The notes beneath the pieces are model-generated. The model did not search any database and had not been told where the DNA came from. It saw only the letters and a list, made by a program, of their open reading frames with translations. Positions 7,289 to 15,056 of a DNA stretch of 24,790 bases are shown piece after piece (within the stretch, counting starts at the first letter, position 1; each line of letters begins with the position of its first letter). The translations under genes and the position numbers were made by a program. Location of the stretch: IMG/VR virus record IMGVR_UViG_3300038436_000150, positions 1 through 24,790 of that record. One strand, written 5' to 3'. Source of the DNA: a virus.

Positions 7289-8209
7289 ATGAAACCATCC
7301 GCTGCACGGGTAATCAACCCGATCCTTACCACCCACGTCCAGGGATACCGCCAGCCCGATCTGGTGGGCGATGCCCTGTTTCCGACCGTGCCGGTAGAGG
7401 TCTCCGGCGGCCAGGTGCTGGAGTTCGGCAAGGAGGCGTTCATGAAGTACGCCACCCGCCGCGCGCCTGGCTCCGGCACCAAGCGCATTGCCTTCGGCTA
7501 CCTGGGCAAGCCCTACGCATTGCTCAACGAGGCACTGGAGGCCCCGGTGCCGCGCGAGTACCTGCGCGACGCCAATCTGGTGCCCGGCATCGATCTGGCC
7601 ACCCGCGCCACCAACCTGGTGATGAAGGTGCTGCTCCGCGCCAAGGAGGAGGAACAGGCGGCGCTGGCCCTGAATGCGGCCAACTATGACGCCAACCACA
7701 AGATCGCCCTGGCCGGTACCGACAAGTGGAGCGACCCTGCCTCGGACCCGATCTCTCAGGTCGAGGACTACAAGGAGGCGGTGCGCGCCTCGACCGGCGT
7801 CTACCCCAACACCTTGCTGCTTTCGGCCCAGGCCTTCCGCGCTATGAAGACCAACCCGAAGATCAAGGAGCAGTTCAAGTACACCACCCCGGACGCGATC
7901 ACCGCCGATATGCTCAAGGCCCTGTTCGAGCTGGATCGGGTTGCGGTCGGCAAGGGGGTCAACGCCACCGATGCCGGCGTCTTCTCCGACATCTGGGGCA
8001 ACAACGCCGTGCTGGCCTACGTGCCGCTCACGCCGTCCGGTCTTGAGGAGCCCTCCTTCGGTTATACCTACACCATGACCGGGCACCCCCTGGTGGAGGA
8101 GCCCTACTACGACAACAACGCCAAGAGCTGGGTCTACGGCGTGGGCTATGAGCGGGTGCCGGTGCTCACCGGTATCACCGCCGGCTTCCTGATCCAGACC
8201 CCGAAGTAA
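7289..8209 (+). CDS. Major capsid protein
   Basis: A 306-residue protein. It starts ATG 7289 (MKPSAARVINPILT), which places TGGAGGA six bases upstream; an ATG at 7283 would touch the ribosome site. Segments typical of major capsid proteins of Mu-like siphoviruses include GDALFPTVPV near the N-terminus, KRIAFGYL, REYLRDANLVPGIDLATRAT in the long helix, and a C-terminal SWVYGVGYERVPVLTG that resembles the end of a HK97-fold subunit. It lies after the decorator and before the DUF1320 gene, where Mu encodes gpT. It is not obviously a gpT homologue; the sequence is closer in style to capsid proteins of B3-type phages, an impression that needs a search. Confidence 0.85.
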   Translation: MKPSAARVINPILTTHVQGYRQPDLVGDALFPTVPVEVSGGQVLEFGKEAFMKYATRRAPGSGTKRIAFGYLGKPYALLNEALEAPVPREYLRDANLVPGIDLATRATNLVMKVLLRAKEEEQAALALNAANYDANHKIALAGTDKWSDPASDPISQVEDYKEAVRASTGVYPNTLLLSAQAFRAMKTNPKIKEQFKYTTPDAITADMLKALFELDRVAVGKGVNATDAGVFSDIWGNNAVLAYVPLTPSGLEEPSFGYTYTMTGHPLVEEPYYDNNAKSWVYGVGYERVPVLTGITAGFLIQTPK

Positions 8210-8246
8210 TCGCCGGCCTCGGTCGGTAGAACGCAAGGAGAACGCT

Positions 8247-8540
8247 ATGCCGAAATACACAGTGAAGGAACCGTTGCGGTTCAACGGGGAACCCTATGCC
8301 CCCGGCGCTACCGTGGAGATGGCCGCCAAACAGGCGGAGGAACTGATCGCCATCGGGGCGCTTGGGGCCGGGGTTGCGGCCGAGGAGCCGAAGCCCGCCA
8401 CCAAGCCCAACGCTGCCGACTCGATCACCCTGGCAAAGGCCGCCGAGACGACTGAGGCCCTGGATGAGCTGGCCAAGGATGAACAGCGCACAACCGTGCT
8501 CGCTGCCATCGAGGCCCGGCGCAAGGAGTTGGAGGCATAA
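8247..8540 (+). CDS. Small head-associated protein (FluMu-type N-terminal fold), function unknown
   Basis: A 97-residue protein. The first 40 residues (YTVKEPLRFNGEPYAPGATVEM then KQAEELIAIGAL) match the pattern of small phage proteins with a 'lrf.G..Y.pGd.vel...eA..Ll..GAi' motif, found between capsid and head-completion genes. The middle is Ala/Pro/Lys-rich linker and the end is a charged helix (LAAIEARRKELEA). Its precise job is unknown; a role as minor head or head-joining accessory protein is inferred from position. It has an AAGGAG ribosome site and is followed closely by the DUF1320 gene. Confidence 0.7.
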   Translation: MPKYTVKEPLRFNGEPYAPGATVEMAAKQAEELIAIGALGAGVAAEEPKPATKPNAADSITLAKAAETTEALDELAKDEQRTTVLAAIEARRKELEA

Positions 8541-8543
8541 GCC

Positions 8544-8969
8544 ATGTACGCCACCAAGGCGGACATCATGGAGCAGTTGCCCGAGGCGGAGCTGATTGGG
8601 CTCACCGACGATGCCGGCGTCGGCGCGGTGGATGATGCGATAGTTGACCGCAGCATTGCCGACGCCGACGCCACCGTCGATGCCTATTGTCAGGACCGCT
8701 ACCCGGTGCCGTTTGCATCGGTGCCGGCCATCATCCGTAGCATCTCCGTGGACCTGGCCATCTACAACCTGTACAGCAGGCGGGCGGTGGCCGAGGTTCC
8801 GGAGGTTCGCAAGGACCGGCGCAAGGATGCCCTTCGTTTTCTGGAGAAGGTGGCCGAGGGCAAAATCAAGCTCGGGGCAACTGACCAGACGCCTGTCGCC
8901 AGCGGTAACTCGGTTGCGGTCGTGGCGCCGGACCGCGTTTTCACCCGCGAGTCCCTGGAGGATTACTAG
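8544..8969 (+). CDS. Head completion/connector protein (DUF1320, Mu gp36-like)
   Basis: A 141-residue protein. It begins MYATKADIMEQLPEAELIGLTD and continues with DDAIVDRSIADADATVDAYCQDRYPVP, a close fit to the DUF1320 family (Mu gp36), which forms a head-tail connector ring similar to adaptor proteins of HK97-like phages. The helical DLAIYNLYSRR and RRKDALRFLEKVAEGKI segments are also family-typical. GGAGG precedes the start. The DUF1834 gene follows after three bases. The pair is a standard head-completion module. Confidence 0.88.
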   Translation: MYATKADIMEQLPEAELIGLTDDAGVGAVDDAIVDRSIADADATVDAYCQDRYPVPFASVPAIIRSISVDLAIYNLYSRRAVAEVPEVRKDRRKDALRFLEKVAEGKIKLGATDQTPVASGNSVAVVAPDRVFTRESLEDY

Positions 8970-8972
8970 CCC

Positions 8973-9437
8973 ATGGCCAACTACCTCATCGAGCAGATCG
9001 AGGATGCCATCATTGCCACCCTGGAGCCGCTCAAGGCGTCCCTCGGGGTGCGGGAGATCAAGAGCTACCAAGGCGAGCTGGAGGAAGACGACCTCAAAAA
9101 GATGGCCGGCAAGTTCCCTGCCATCTATGTGGTTTACGGTGGCTCGGGCTACACGGCCCACGGAGCAAGGAAGCTGGAAAAGCCGGGCTTCGAACTCTTC
9201 GTCTGCGACAAGAGTCTGCGTGGTGAGGAGGAGGCCCGGCGCGGTGGCGCTGGCAACCCCGGCACCTATCGAATGCTCCGGGAGTGCCGTGATCTGCTCG
9301 CCGGCAAGAATCTCGGCCTGGACGATCTGACCCCGTTCGAGATCAAACACGACACCCCGGTCTGGTTCGGCGGCGGAATATCGATCTACGCCCAGGGGTA
9401 TGAGGTGGGCCAAGCCCACCTTTATCCATCCTTATAA
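8973..9437 (+). CDS. Tail terminator/neck protein (DUF1834, Mu gp37-like)
   Basis: A 154-residue protein. Its N-terminus (LIEQIEDAIIATLEPLK), the KKMAGKFPAIYVVYGGSGY strand pair and the RMLRECRDLLAGKNLGLDDLTPFEI helix-turn region match DUF1834 (Mu gp37). In many phages a protein at this place caps the tail tube and connects tail to head. GGAGG lies before the stop of the previous gene, 13 bases before this ATG. It is followed by a 12-base gap and a small unknown gene. Confidence 0.85.
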   Translation: MANYLIEQIEDAIIATLEPLKASLGVREIKSYQGELEEDDLKKMAGKFPAIYVVYGGSGYTAHGARKLEKPGFELFVCDKSLRGEEEARRGGAGNPGTYRMLRECRDLLAGKNLGLDDLTPFEIKHDTPVWFGGGISIYAQGYEVGQAHLYPSL

Positions 9438-9449
9438 AGGAGACGCATT

Positions 9450-9701
9450 ATGCCAACAGCGACCTACACCGGCGGCGAGGACTTTTCCGAACCAATCGAT
9501 CTCGGCCAGGCCCGCAGCCTGGTCTTCCCGCGCGGCCAGGCGGTGCCGGTTCCCGACGAGGTGGCCCAGGTGCTCGTTAAAAAACATGCCGCCGCCTTCG
9601 CCGTGCTTGATGATGCCGGCCAGCCGGTCGAACCATCCGTCCCAGTTGAGGCGGGAGAGGGCGCGGTGGCGGCGAAAAAGGGCAAGACCGGCAGCAAGTA
9701 A
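9450..9701 (+). CDS. Small phage protein of unknown function, 83 aa
   Basis: The gene has a strong AAAGGAG site and codes 83 residues. The core SLVFPRGQAVPVPDEVAQVLVKKH resembles the small fold seen at 8247-8540 (a 'GQ.v.v...A..Ll' pattern), followed by a Lys/Gly/Ala-rich tail ending KKGKTGSK. It lies between the neck protein and the tail tube, so it could be a tail-tube accessory or joining protein. I do not recognise a family and assign no function. Confidence 0.6.
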   Translation: MPTATYTGGEDFSEPIDLGQARSLVFPRGQAVPVPDEVAQVLVKKHAAAFAVLDDAGQPVEPSVPVEAGEGAVAAKKGKTGSK

Positions 9702-9743
9702 CCATAACGGACAGGCGAGAGCCGTCCACGGAGGAACACGCCC

Positions 9744-10667
9744 ATGTTACGCACAAGAAACACCCAGGTGGCGCTCAAGGTCGAGGCGGTGGAGGGCACC
9801 AAGGAAGCCTTGGCAGCAGCCGATGCCATCCTGGCCGCGAATGCCAAGTTCTCGCCGGCTGTGGGAATGCACAAGCGCGACAACTATACCGGCAGTTTGT
9901 CGCCAGGCCCGAATCAGCCCGGAGCAAGAAACGCCACCATCTCCTTCGACGTGGAGCTGCGCGGCGCCGCTGCCGCCGGCACCGCGCCGGACTATTCCGC
10001 CGCCCTGCGTGCCTGCGGGATCGCGGAAACCATCGTGGCATTGACCTCGGTAACCTACAAGCCCACCTCGGCCACGATTCCCAGCGCCACGGTGGCCATC
10101 TACGAGGATGGCAAGGTCAAGCGGATATGGGGAGCGCGCGGCACCGCCACCATCAAGTATCAGGTGGGCGCGCCGGCCGTTATCAGCTTTACCTTCACTG
10201 GCGCGGATTGGGAGGTGGTGGATGGCGCCCTGCTCGCCGGAGTCGCCTACCCGTCCATCGTGCCGCCGGTCTTCATGGGGGTGGTGTTTTCCATCGGCGG
10301 CTATTCCGCGGTGATCAACGCCATGGACCATGATTTCGGCAATACCGTGGCCCTGCGCAAGTCCGCCGCGGCAGACAGCGGCCACCTCAGCGCCATGATT
10401 ACCGGCCGCGCATCGACACTCAAGATCGACCCGGAGGAGGTTTTGAACGCCACCCAGGATTTCTTCGGTATCTGGCGTGGCGGCACGCTGGTGGCTTTGT
10501 CCGCCAGCATGGGGAGCGCGGCCGGCAACCGTATCGCCGTTTCCGCTCCCAAGGTGCAGTACCAGTCCGTCGAGCCCGGCGACCGGGACGGCCTCTCCAC
10601 CCTGAATATCAACGCTCTCTTGAGTCGGGATGCCGGGGATGACGAGTGGCAGATACAAATCACCTGA
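9744..10667 (+). CDS. Major tail tube protein
   Basis: A 307-residue protein placed between the neck genes and the chaperone/tape-measure genes, where long-tailed phages encode the tube subunit. It starts LRTRNTQVALKVEAVEGTKEA, a pattern common to tail tube proteins ('...al.ve...gt...'), then has repeated beta strands such as GARNATISFDVELRG and TATIKYQVGAPAVISFTFTGAD, and ends with RDAGDDEWQIQIT. It should polymerise around the tape measure to form the tail. The length is somewhat above the 150-250 residues of many tubes, so an extra surface domain is possible. GGAGGA precedes the start. Confidence 0.8.
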   Translation: MLRTRNTQVALKVEAVEGTKEALAAADAILAANAKFSPAVGMHKRDNYTGSLSPGPNQPGARNATISFDVELRGAAAAGTAPDYSAALRACGIAETIVALTSVTYKPTSATIPSATVAIYEDGKVKRIWGARGTATIKYQVGAPAVISFTFTGADWEVVDGALLAGVAYPSIVPPVFMGVVFSIGGYSAVINAMDHDFGNTVALRKSAAADSGHLSAMITGRASTLKIDPEEVLNATQDFFGIWRGGTLVALSASMGSAAGNRIAVSAPKVQYQSVEPGDRDGLSTLNINALLSRDAGDDEWQIQIT

Positions 10668-10729
10668 TGACGGGATCGCGGCCGGGAAATCGTTGCACGT
10701 AAACTCAGAAAATCGTGAGGAGAATAACC

Positions 10730-11185
10730 ATGTTGGTGTTTGACCGGAAACGGCAGGAAGAGATCAAGGACGGCGTCTGGCGCGATTACGAGGGTGGGGT
10801 CGCATCCAAGATCAGGCCGATGAATCAGGAGGTCGCGCGTCGTATTCGCAAGGAGGCGCAGAAGAATGGCCGGTTCGATCAGGAGCTGCATGATCGGCTA
10901 TTCTGGGATTACCTCATCGCCGACTGGAATGTCCAGGAAGCGGTAAAGGAAAACGGGGAGGTGGTGGGCACCAAGCCCATGCCCTGCACCGCGGAGAACA
11001 AGTTGCTGGTGGTGCGGGCATGGCAGGGATACCGCCTGTGGGTCGCCTCGTCCGCCGATTCCCTCGGCGAGGAGGCGGCTCAGGTCGCCGAGGCCGCACT
11101 GGGAAACTCAGGCGGTTCGCCCGCTGGCAGGCGAACCGACCACGAAGAGGAGACCAGTATCTCTCCTGCACCGGCTGCCGGGTAA
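10730..11185 (+). CDS. Tail assembly chaperone, short form (lambda gpG-like)
   Basis: A 151-residue protein starting at ATG 10730 behind GAGGAG. The segment LVFDRKRQEEIKDGVWRDYEGGV resembles the first chaperone of long-tailed phages, and its place between tail tube and tape measure is where all such phages keep a two-frame chaperone gene. After Asn126 the zero frame adds a low-complexity tail (SGGSPAGRRTDHEEE...) and stops at 11185. The protein likely coats the tape measure before tube polymerisation. Most ribosomes are expected to make this form, and a minority to shift at 11101-11107 and make the long form. Confidence 0.8.
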   Translation: MLVFDRKRQEEIKDGVWRDYEGGVASKIRPMNQEVARRIRKEAQKNGRFDQELHDRLFWDYLIADWNVQEAVKENGEVVGTKPMPCTAENKLLVVRAWQGYRLWVASSADSLGEEAAQVAEAALGNSGGSPAGRRTDHEEETSISPAPAAG

Positions 11186-11445
11186 TCCGGGAGCTAGCGC
11201 CGGAGCGGGTGCCAACCTCTTGCGAGGCCTGCGGCCAGGTTGAGTTGCTGCCGGAGAATTACGAGGTATGGGGGTTGTACGCCACCTACCCCGGCCTCAT
11301 CAGGCAGGGCCTGGACGGCACCTGGGTGGATTATCCCTCTGCCCTGCGGATCATAGACGAAGAAGCGTACCAGGAGCCGCTGACGATGCTCCGTAAACTG
11401 GAAGCGATACGCCAAGGACTATGCCAGAGAACAAGGTCCAGATAG
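10730..11445 (+). CDS. Tail assembly chaperone, -1 frameshift fusion (lambda gpGT-like)
   Basis: Shifting -1 at the GGGAAAC heptamer joins residues 1-126 of the short form to 112 residues in the -1 frame, giving about 238 residues. The extension continues LRRFARWQ, then has a four-cysteine zinc-ribbon-like pair (CTGC ... CEAC) and a helical part (ELLPENYEVWGLYATYPGL, WVDYPSALRII) resembling the DUF1799-type second chaperone of Mu-like siphophages. The -1 frame has no good independent start after the slip site, which supports expression as a fusion. In lambda gpG is 140 and gpGT 279 residues, a similar ratio. Its 3' end overlaps the tape measure start by 25 bases. Confidence 0.78.
11101..11138 (+). 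promoter_or_regulatory. Programmed -1 ribosomal frameshift signal
   Basis: The heptamer G GGA AAC (11101-11107) lies in the correct register of the upstream frame (GGA 11102-11104, AAC 11105-11107), fitting the X XXY YYZ rule. After a 5-base spacer (TCAGG), CGGTTCGCC (11113-11121) pairs perfectly with GGCGAACCG (11130-11138) across an 8-base loop, giving a 9-bp GC-rich stem. Lambda uses the near-identical G GGA AAG in its G/GT gene. A purine-rich GAGG (11090-11093) upstream might act as a weak internal Shine-Dalgarno. Slip site, spacer and stem are all visible directly; efficiency is not known. Confidence 0.85.
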
Positions 11446-13832
11446 TCGTCGAGGTTGACGCCAAAACCGGCCAGGCTGTTATCCGTCAGCTCGGTCAGGA
11501 GATGGACAACGCCGGCCACAAGGGCGCGGCCGGCTTCGGCCGGGCCTCGGCGGGCGCGGATCGTCTCCGCCAGAGCATGGCCCCGGTGGTGGGTTTGGCA
11601 ACTCAACTGGTTGGTGGGCTGACCGCGGTCGGTGCGCTGATGATTGCGAAAGATGCCGCCTTGGCCGCTGCCCGGTACGAAACTCTGGGCGTGGCCATGA
11701 AAGTGGTGGGCAACAACGCCGGGTACACCGGCGCCGAGATGGCTGGCTTTGCCGCTGCATTGCAGCAAAACGGCATCGCCATGACCGAATCGCGGGAGAC
11801 TTTGACCCGCATGGCACAGGCCCATATCGACCTCACCAAAGCATCTCAGCTTGCCCGTATTGCCCAGGATGCCGCGGTGATCGGCAACATCAACTCATCC
11901 GAGGCGTTCGAGCGGATGATCCATGGCGTCCAATCGGGCCAGATCGAAGTCCTGCGGACGATCGGCATCAATGTCAACTTCGAAAATTCGTATAAAAAGC
12001 TGGCCGCCCAGCTCGGCAAGACCAGCGAGGAGCTGACAGAGACCGAAAAGATGACCGCCCGCGTCAACGTGGTCATGGAGGCCGGCGCTGGTATTGCCGG
12101 CACTTACGAAGCGGCCATGACCACCGCCGGCAAACAGCTTCTTTCCGTGCAGCGGTACATCGATAACCTGGGGGTGACTGCCGGCTCAGTGTTTAACGAT
12201 GTGCTGATCGTCGGCGTGGCAGGCTTTACTGCCGGCCTCAAGGAGGCCAATAGTGAGGCCTCGGCGTTGGCGGCGAACGGCACCCTGGCGGCCTGGGGAA
12301 AGGGGCTCACTTACACCTTCGCCATTCTGGCAGATACGGTGGCCATCCCGTTCAAGACGATCGCTTCCGGCGTGAATTATATCATGGCCGCCGGATTCGC
12401 CGTCGTAAAGTTCTCCGAGATGTACGGGAATGCTGCTGCACGCAATTTTGCCGCCGCCAAGCGGAACTGGCAAGAACTGAAAGGGATTGGTGCCACCCTG
12501 GTCGAGACAGAACAAGAGCGTTGGAAGAATGCCGGCGGCGATTTTACCACCTCCGCCAGCCAGATGTACGCCTCCCGAGTTGCCAACGCCGAGAAAGATG
12601 CGGCCGCCGCGGCCGCCGCCGAAAAAAAGAGGATGGCTGCCGGTGCGGCAGCCAGAGCCCAAGCCGAGGCGGACGAACGGGCCGCTGGCGCACTCAAAAA
12701 ACAGCAAGGCGAAGCCAAAAAGGCAGCGGCCCAGGCTGCGAGTCTGGCCAAAGAGTGGGAAAAAGTAAAGCTGGAGTTGACCGACGAAACAGGTGCGGTG
12801 GCCCTCACCGGCCTCGATCACGCCTTGGCCGAGATCGACAAGAAGGCGGATCAGTTGCGCCGGAAATTCGGTAATCGGCCGGAGATCGACGAGTGGCAGG
12901 CCGCGGCCGAAAACGCAAAAATCCAGGCCAAGGTCCAGGAGGACTTGACCAAGGCCACCGAGGATTACCGCGAGGTGGCGCTGGCCTCCCTCTCCGAGCA
13001 GGATCGGGCGGTCGCCAAGGTAGTCTCCGAATACGACCACTACCGGCAGGTGGTGGTGGACTGGGGTGCCGCCGCGATTGCCGCCGGCAAGGATCAGGCC
13101 ACCACCATGGATGAGGTGTACAACCGCCTCGATGCCCTCGACCGCGCCCAGGGCGAGGAGGTGCAGCATGCCAAGGACCAGGCCGGCGAGCTGACCGAGT
13201 TCCAGAAGCAGGCGTATCGCAACATGGAATCGGCTGGCGCCGATTTCTTCCACTCTCTCCGCACGGACTCTGACGATTGGCTGGACAACTGGGTGGATAT
13301 GCTCGGCCGCATGGTGGACGAGTGGGCCTCGGCGCAGATGATGATGGGCCTCTTCGGCCAGGACTTCGGCAAGGGCGGTGCGCTTGGCGGCGTGGTCGGT
13401 GGACTGGTGAATGACTGGAATACCGCTGGCACCTGGCTTGGTGACCTACATATCGCCGCCGTTGCCCACTCGGGCTGGAATGTAGGGACAGAATCGGCGC
13501 CGGCCTATCGGGCCGTGAGCCCATCCCTCTTCGCCAACGCCCCTCGCTTCCACAACGGGCTGGCTCCGGACGAGTTCCCGGCAATTTTACAGGAGGGCGA
13601 GCGAGTATGGTCTGTTGACCAAGTTCGCCAAGCAAAAACGGCGGCATCATCTTCCACTTCCACTACCCCCGCCGCCAGCCCAGGGCCAATCAACGTCACC
13701 ATCATCGCGGCGGATGCCCAGTCGATCACCGAGATGATGCGCCGCAATCCCCAGGCCGTGCTCGGCCCGCTCCGCGAGGCCCTGCGCGGCGGCGACCGGG
13801 GCCTGCGGGCTGACCTGCAACGGGTGATGTGA
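11421..13832 (+). CDS. Phage tail tape measure protein
   Basis: An 803-residue protein, the longest in the tail region apart from the tip protein. It begins MPENKVQIVVEVDAKTGQAV, typical for tape measures (N-terminal 'v.vd...a...l'). It contains hydrophobic segments (VGLATQLVGGLTAVGALMIA, FNDVLIVGVAGFTAGL) and a long Ala/Lys/Glu coiled coil (roughly residues 385-450, AEKDAAAAAAAEKKRM...). The C-terminal part has Gly-rich and FHNGLAPDEFPAILQEGE-type sequence common at the ends of tape measures. It sets tail length; at about 0.15 nm per residue this predicts a tail near 120 nm. The start overlaps the chaperone fusion, with AAGGA upstream. Its stop overlaps the next start (TGATG). Confidence 0.9.
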   Translation: MPENKVQIVVEVDAKTGQAVIRQLGQEMDNAGHKGAAGFGRASAGADRLRQSMAPVVGLATQLVGGLTAVGALMIAKDAALAAARYETLGVAMKVVGNNAGYTGAEMAGFAAALQQNGIAMTESRETLTRMAQAHIDLTKASQLARIAQDAAVIGNINSSEAFERMIHGVQSGQIEVLRTIGINVNFENSYKKLAAQLGKTSEELTETEKMTARVNVVMEAGAGIAGTYEAAMTTAGKQLLSVQRYIDNLGVTAGSVFNDVLIVGVAGFTAGLKEANSEASALAANGTLAAWGKGLTYTFAILADTVAIPFKTIASGVNYIMAAGFAVVKFSEMYGNAAARNFAAAKRNWQELKGIGATLVETEQERWKNAGGDFTTSASQMYASRVANAEKDAAAAAAAEKKRMAAGAAARAQAEADERAAGALKKQQGEAKKAAAQAASLAKEWEKVKLELTDETGAVALTGLDHALAEIDKKADQLRRKFGNRPEIDEWQAAAENAKIQAKVQEDLTKATEDYREVALASLSEQDRAVAKVVSEYDHYRQVVVDWGAAAIAAGKDQATTMDEVYNRLDALDRAQGEEVQHAKDQAGELTEFQKQAYRNMESAGADFFHSLRTDSDDWLDNWVDMLGRMVDEWASAQMMMGLFGQDFGKGGALGGVVGGLVNDWNTAGTWLGDLHIAAVAHSGWNVGTESAPAYRAVSPSLFANAPRFHNGLAPDEFPAILQEGERVWSVDQVRQAKTAASSSTSTTPAASPGPINVTIIAADAQSITEMMRRNPQAVLGPLREALRGGDRGLRADLQRVM

Positions 13833-14419
13833 TGACCGCCTTTCCTGATCTGCTCACCGGCGTCAGCCCCGTCAACCCGCTGGCCGAGTCCATCGTATTC
13901 CGCACCCTCTCTGCGGAATACGAGAACGGCGACATGGCCACCAAGCAGAAGTGGCTCTTCCCTCGCCGCGCGTTCGAGCTGAAATACAACTACATCGAGG
14001 TGGCCGAGGCCCGCTCTCTCTGGCAATTCTTCATGGGCCGCAAGGGCCGCCACCTGCCCTTCAACCTCTTTCTGCCTTTTGCCTCCAGCTATGTCGGCGA
14101 GTACATCGGCACCACCGATGGCACCACCACCATCTACAACCTGCCGAGCAAGCTGGCCAGCGGTTACACCATCTACCGGGCCCGGGTGGCGCTCACCGGC
14201 GGTGGGGTAGACTATACCTTCACCGCCACCGGCGGCGAGGATGGCGCCGACAAGATCACCCTCGCCGCTGCCGGGGCGGCAGGCCAACACCTCACCATGG
14301 ATTTCTCGGGCCAGCTCAAGGTGCGCTGCAAGTTCGGCGAGGATACGATGAGCTTCGAGACCTTCTACAACCGGCTGGTCACCACCGGCCTCACCCTCAA
14401 GGGCCTGCTCAATGCTTAA
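13832..14419 (+). CDS. Distal tail protein (DUF2460-like)
   Basis: A 195-residue protein from ATG 13832, overlapping the tape measure stop; a GTG at 13829 is a poorer alternative. The sequence (FRTLSAEYENGDMATKQKW, then FELKYNYIEVAEARSLWQFFMGRKGRHLPF) fits DUF2460 family proteins, which in gene transfer agents (ORFG12) and Mu-like siphophages form the distal tail ring between tube and hub. The middle repeats GTTDGTTTIYNLPSKL and GEDGADKITLAAA are beta-rich. Its end overlaps the DUF2163 gene by eight bases. The gene order tape measure, DUF2460, DUF2163, NlpC/P60, J matches that of gene transfer agents. Confidence 0.83.
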   Translation: MTAFPDLLTGVSPVNPLAESIVFRTLSAEYENGDMATKQKWLFPRRAFELKYNYIEVAEARSLWQFFMGRKGRHLPFNLFLPFASSYVGEYIGTTDGTTTIYNLPSKLASGYTIYRARVALTGGGVDYTFTATGGEDGADKITLAAAGAAGQHLTMDFSGQLKVRCKFGEDTMSFETFYNRLVTTGLTLKGLLNA

Positions 14420-15056
14420 CTTTGACCCGGCCATCCAGGCGCAGTTCGCCTCCGGCGAGATCAGGGGCTTTACCCTGCTCCACCTGGTCATCGACGGCGT
14501 GGTCTTCGCCTTCACCGATTGCGATGTGCCGATTGCCTGGAACGGCAACCTCTACACCCCGCGCGGCTACAAGCTGGGCACGGTAAGCAGCTCCTCGGCC
14601 AGGATCGTCGATGCCGCCCCGCTCGCCATCGACAATCTGGACAATCTCCTGACCCAGCCCTTTGTCGGCGGCAACCCCCAGGGTTCGCCGGCCACCATCT
14701 ACCAGGTGGCCATGGATGCCGACTACCAGCTCATCGGCACCTACCCCGACGACCACCTGGTGCTTTTCGACGGCGAGATCGACGACTGGCGGGCGCCCGA
14801 GGGCAATATCGAGATCACCATCACCAGCGACCTGGCGCAGTGGCACCAGCGCACCGCCAGGATGCAGTCCTCCTCCTGCTCCTGGCGGCAGTTCAAGGGG
14901 CCGGAGTGCACCTACAACGGCGCCGAAACTTGGTGCGACCGCTCCTATGCCCGCTGCGAGGCGCTGGGCAATGCCGCCAACTTCGGCGGCGAGCGGTGGC
15001 TGCCCTCCATCGAGGACGCCAACATCTGGTGGGGCCAGGCCCCGGAGGTGAGCTGA
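14412..15056 (+). CDS. Tail tip hub protein with four-cysteine site (DUF2163-like)
   Basis: A 214-residue protein of the DUF2163/phage BR0599 family. The N-terminal half (FTLLHLVIDGVVFAFTDCDV, WNGNLYTPRGY) and the LVLFDGEIDDWRAPEGNIEI part are beta-rich hub modules. The C-terminal part has cysteines 156, 166, 175 and 182 in a C-x9-C-x8-C-x6-C spacing, in the place where lambda gpL and related hub proteins bind a 4Fe-4S cluster. It should form part of the tail tip ring with the distal tail and J-like proteins. A metal or Fe-S site is inferred from the cysteines. The stop overlaps the next ATG (TGATG). Confidence 0.85.
   Translation: MLNFDPAIQAQFASGEIRGFTLLHLVIDGVVFAFTDCDVPIAWNGNLYTPRGYKLGTVSSSSARIVDAAPLAIDNLDNLLTQPFVGGNPQGSPATIYQVAMDADYQLIGTYPDDHLVLFDGEIDDWRAPEGNIEITITSDLAQWHQRTARMQSSSCSWRQFKGPECTYNGAETWCDRSYARCEALGNAANFGGERWLPSIEDANIWWGQAPEVS

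Noticed and set aside
11020-11100. Independent start for the second chaperone frame
   Set aside because: The frame is open here, but its first part is Arg/Gly-rich translation of the overlapping gene, and no good ribosome site precedes an ATG or GTG close to the conserved part. The frameshift signal explains its expression better.
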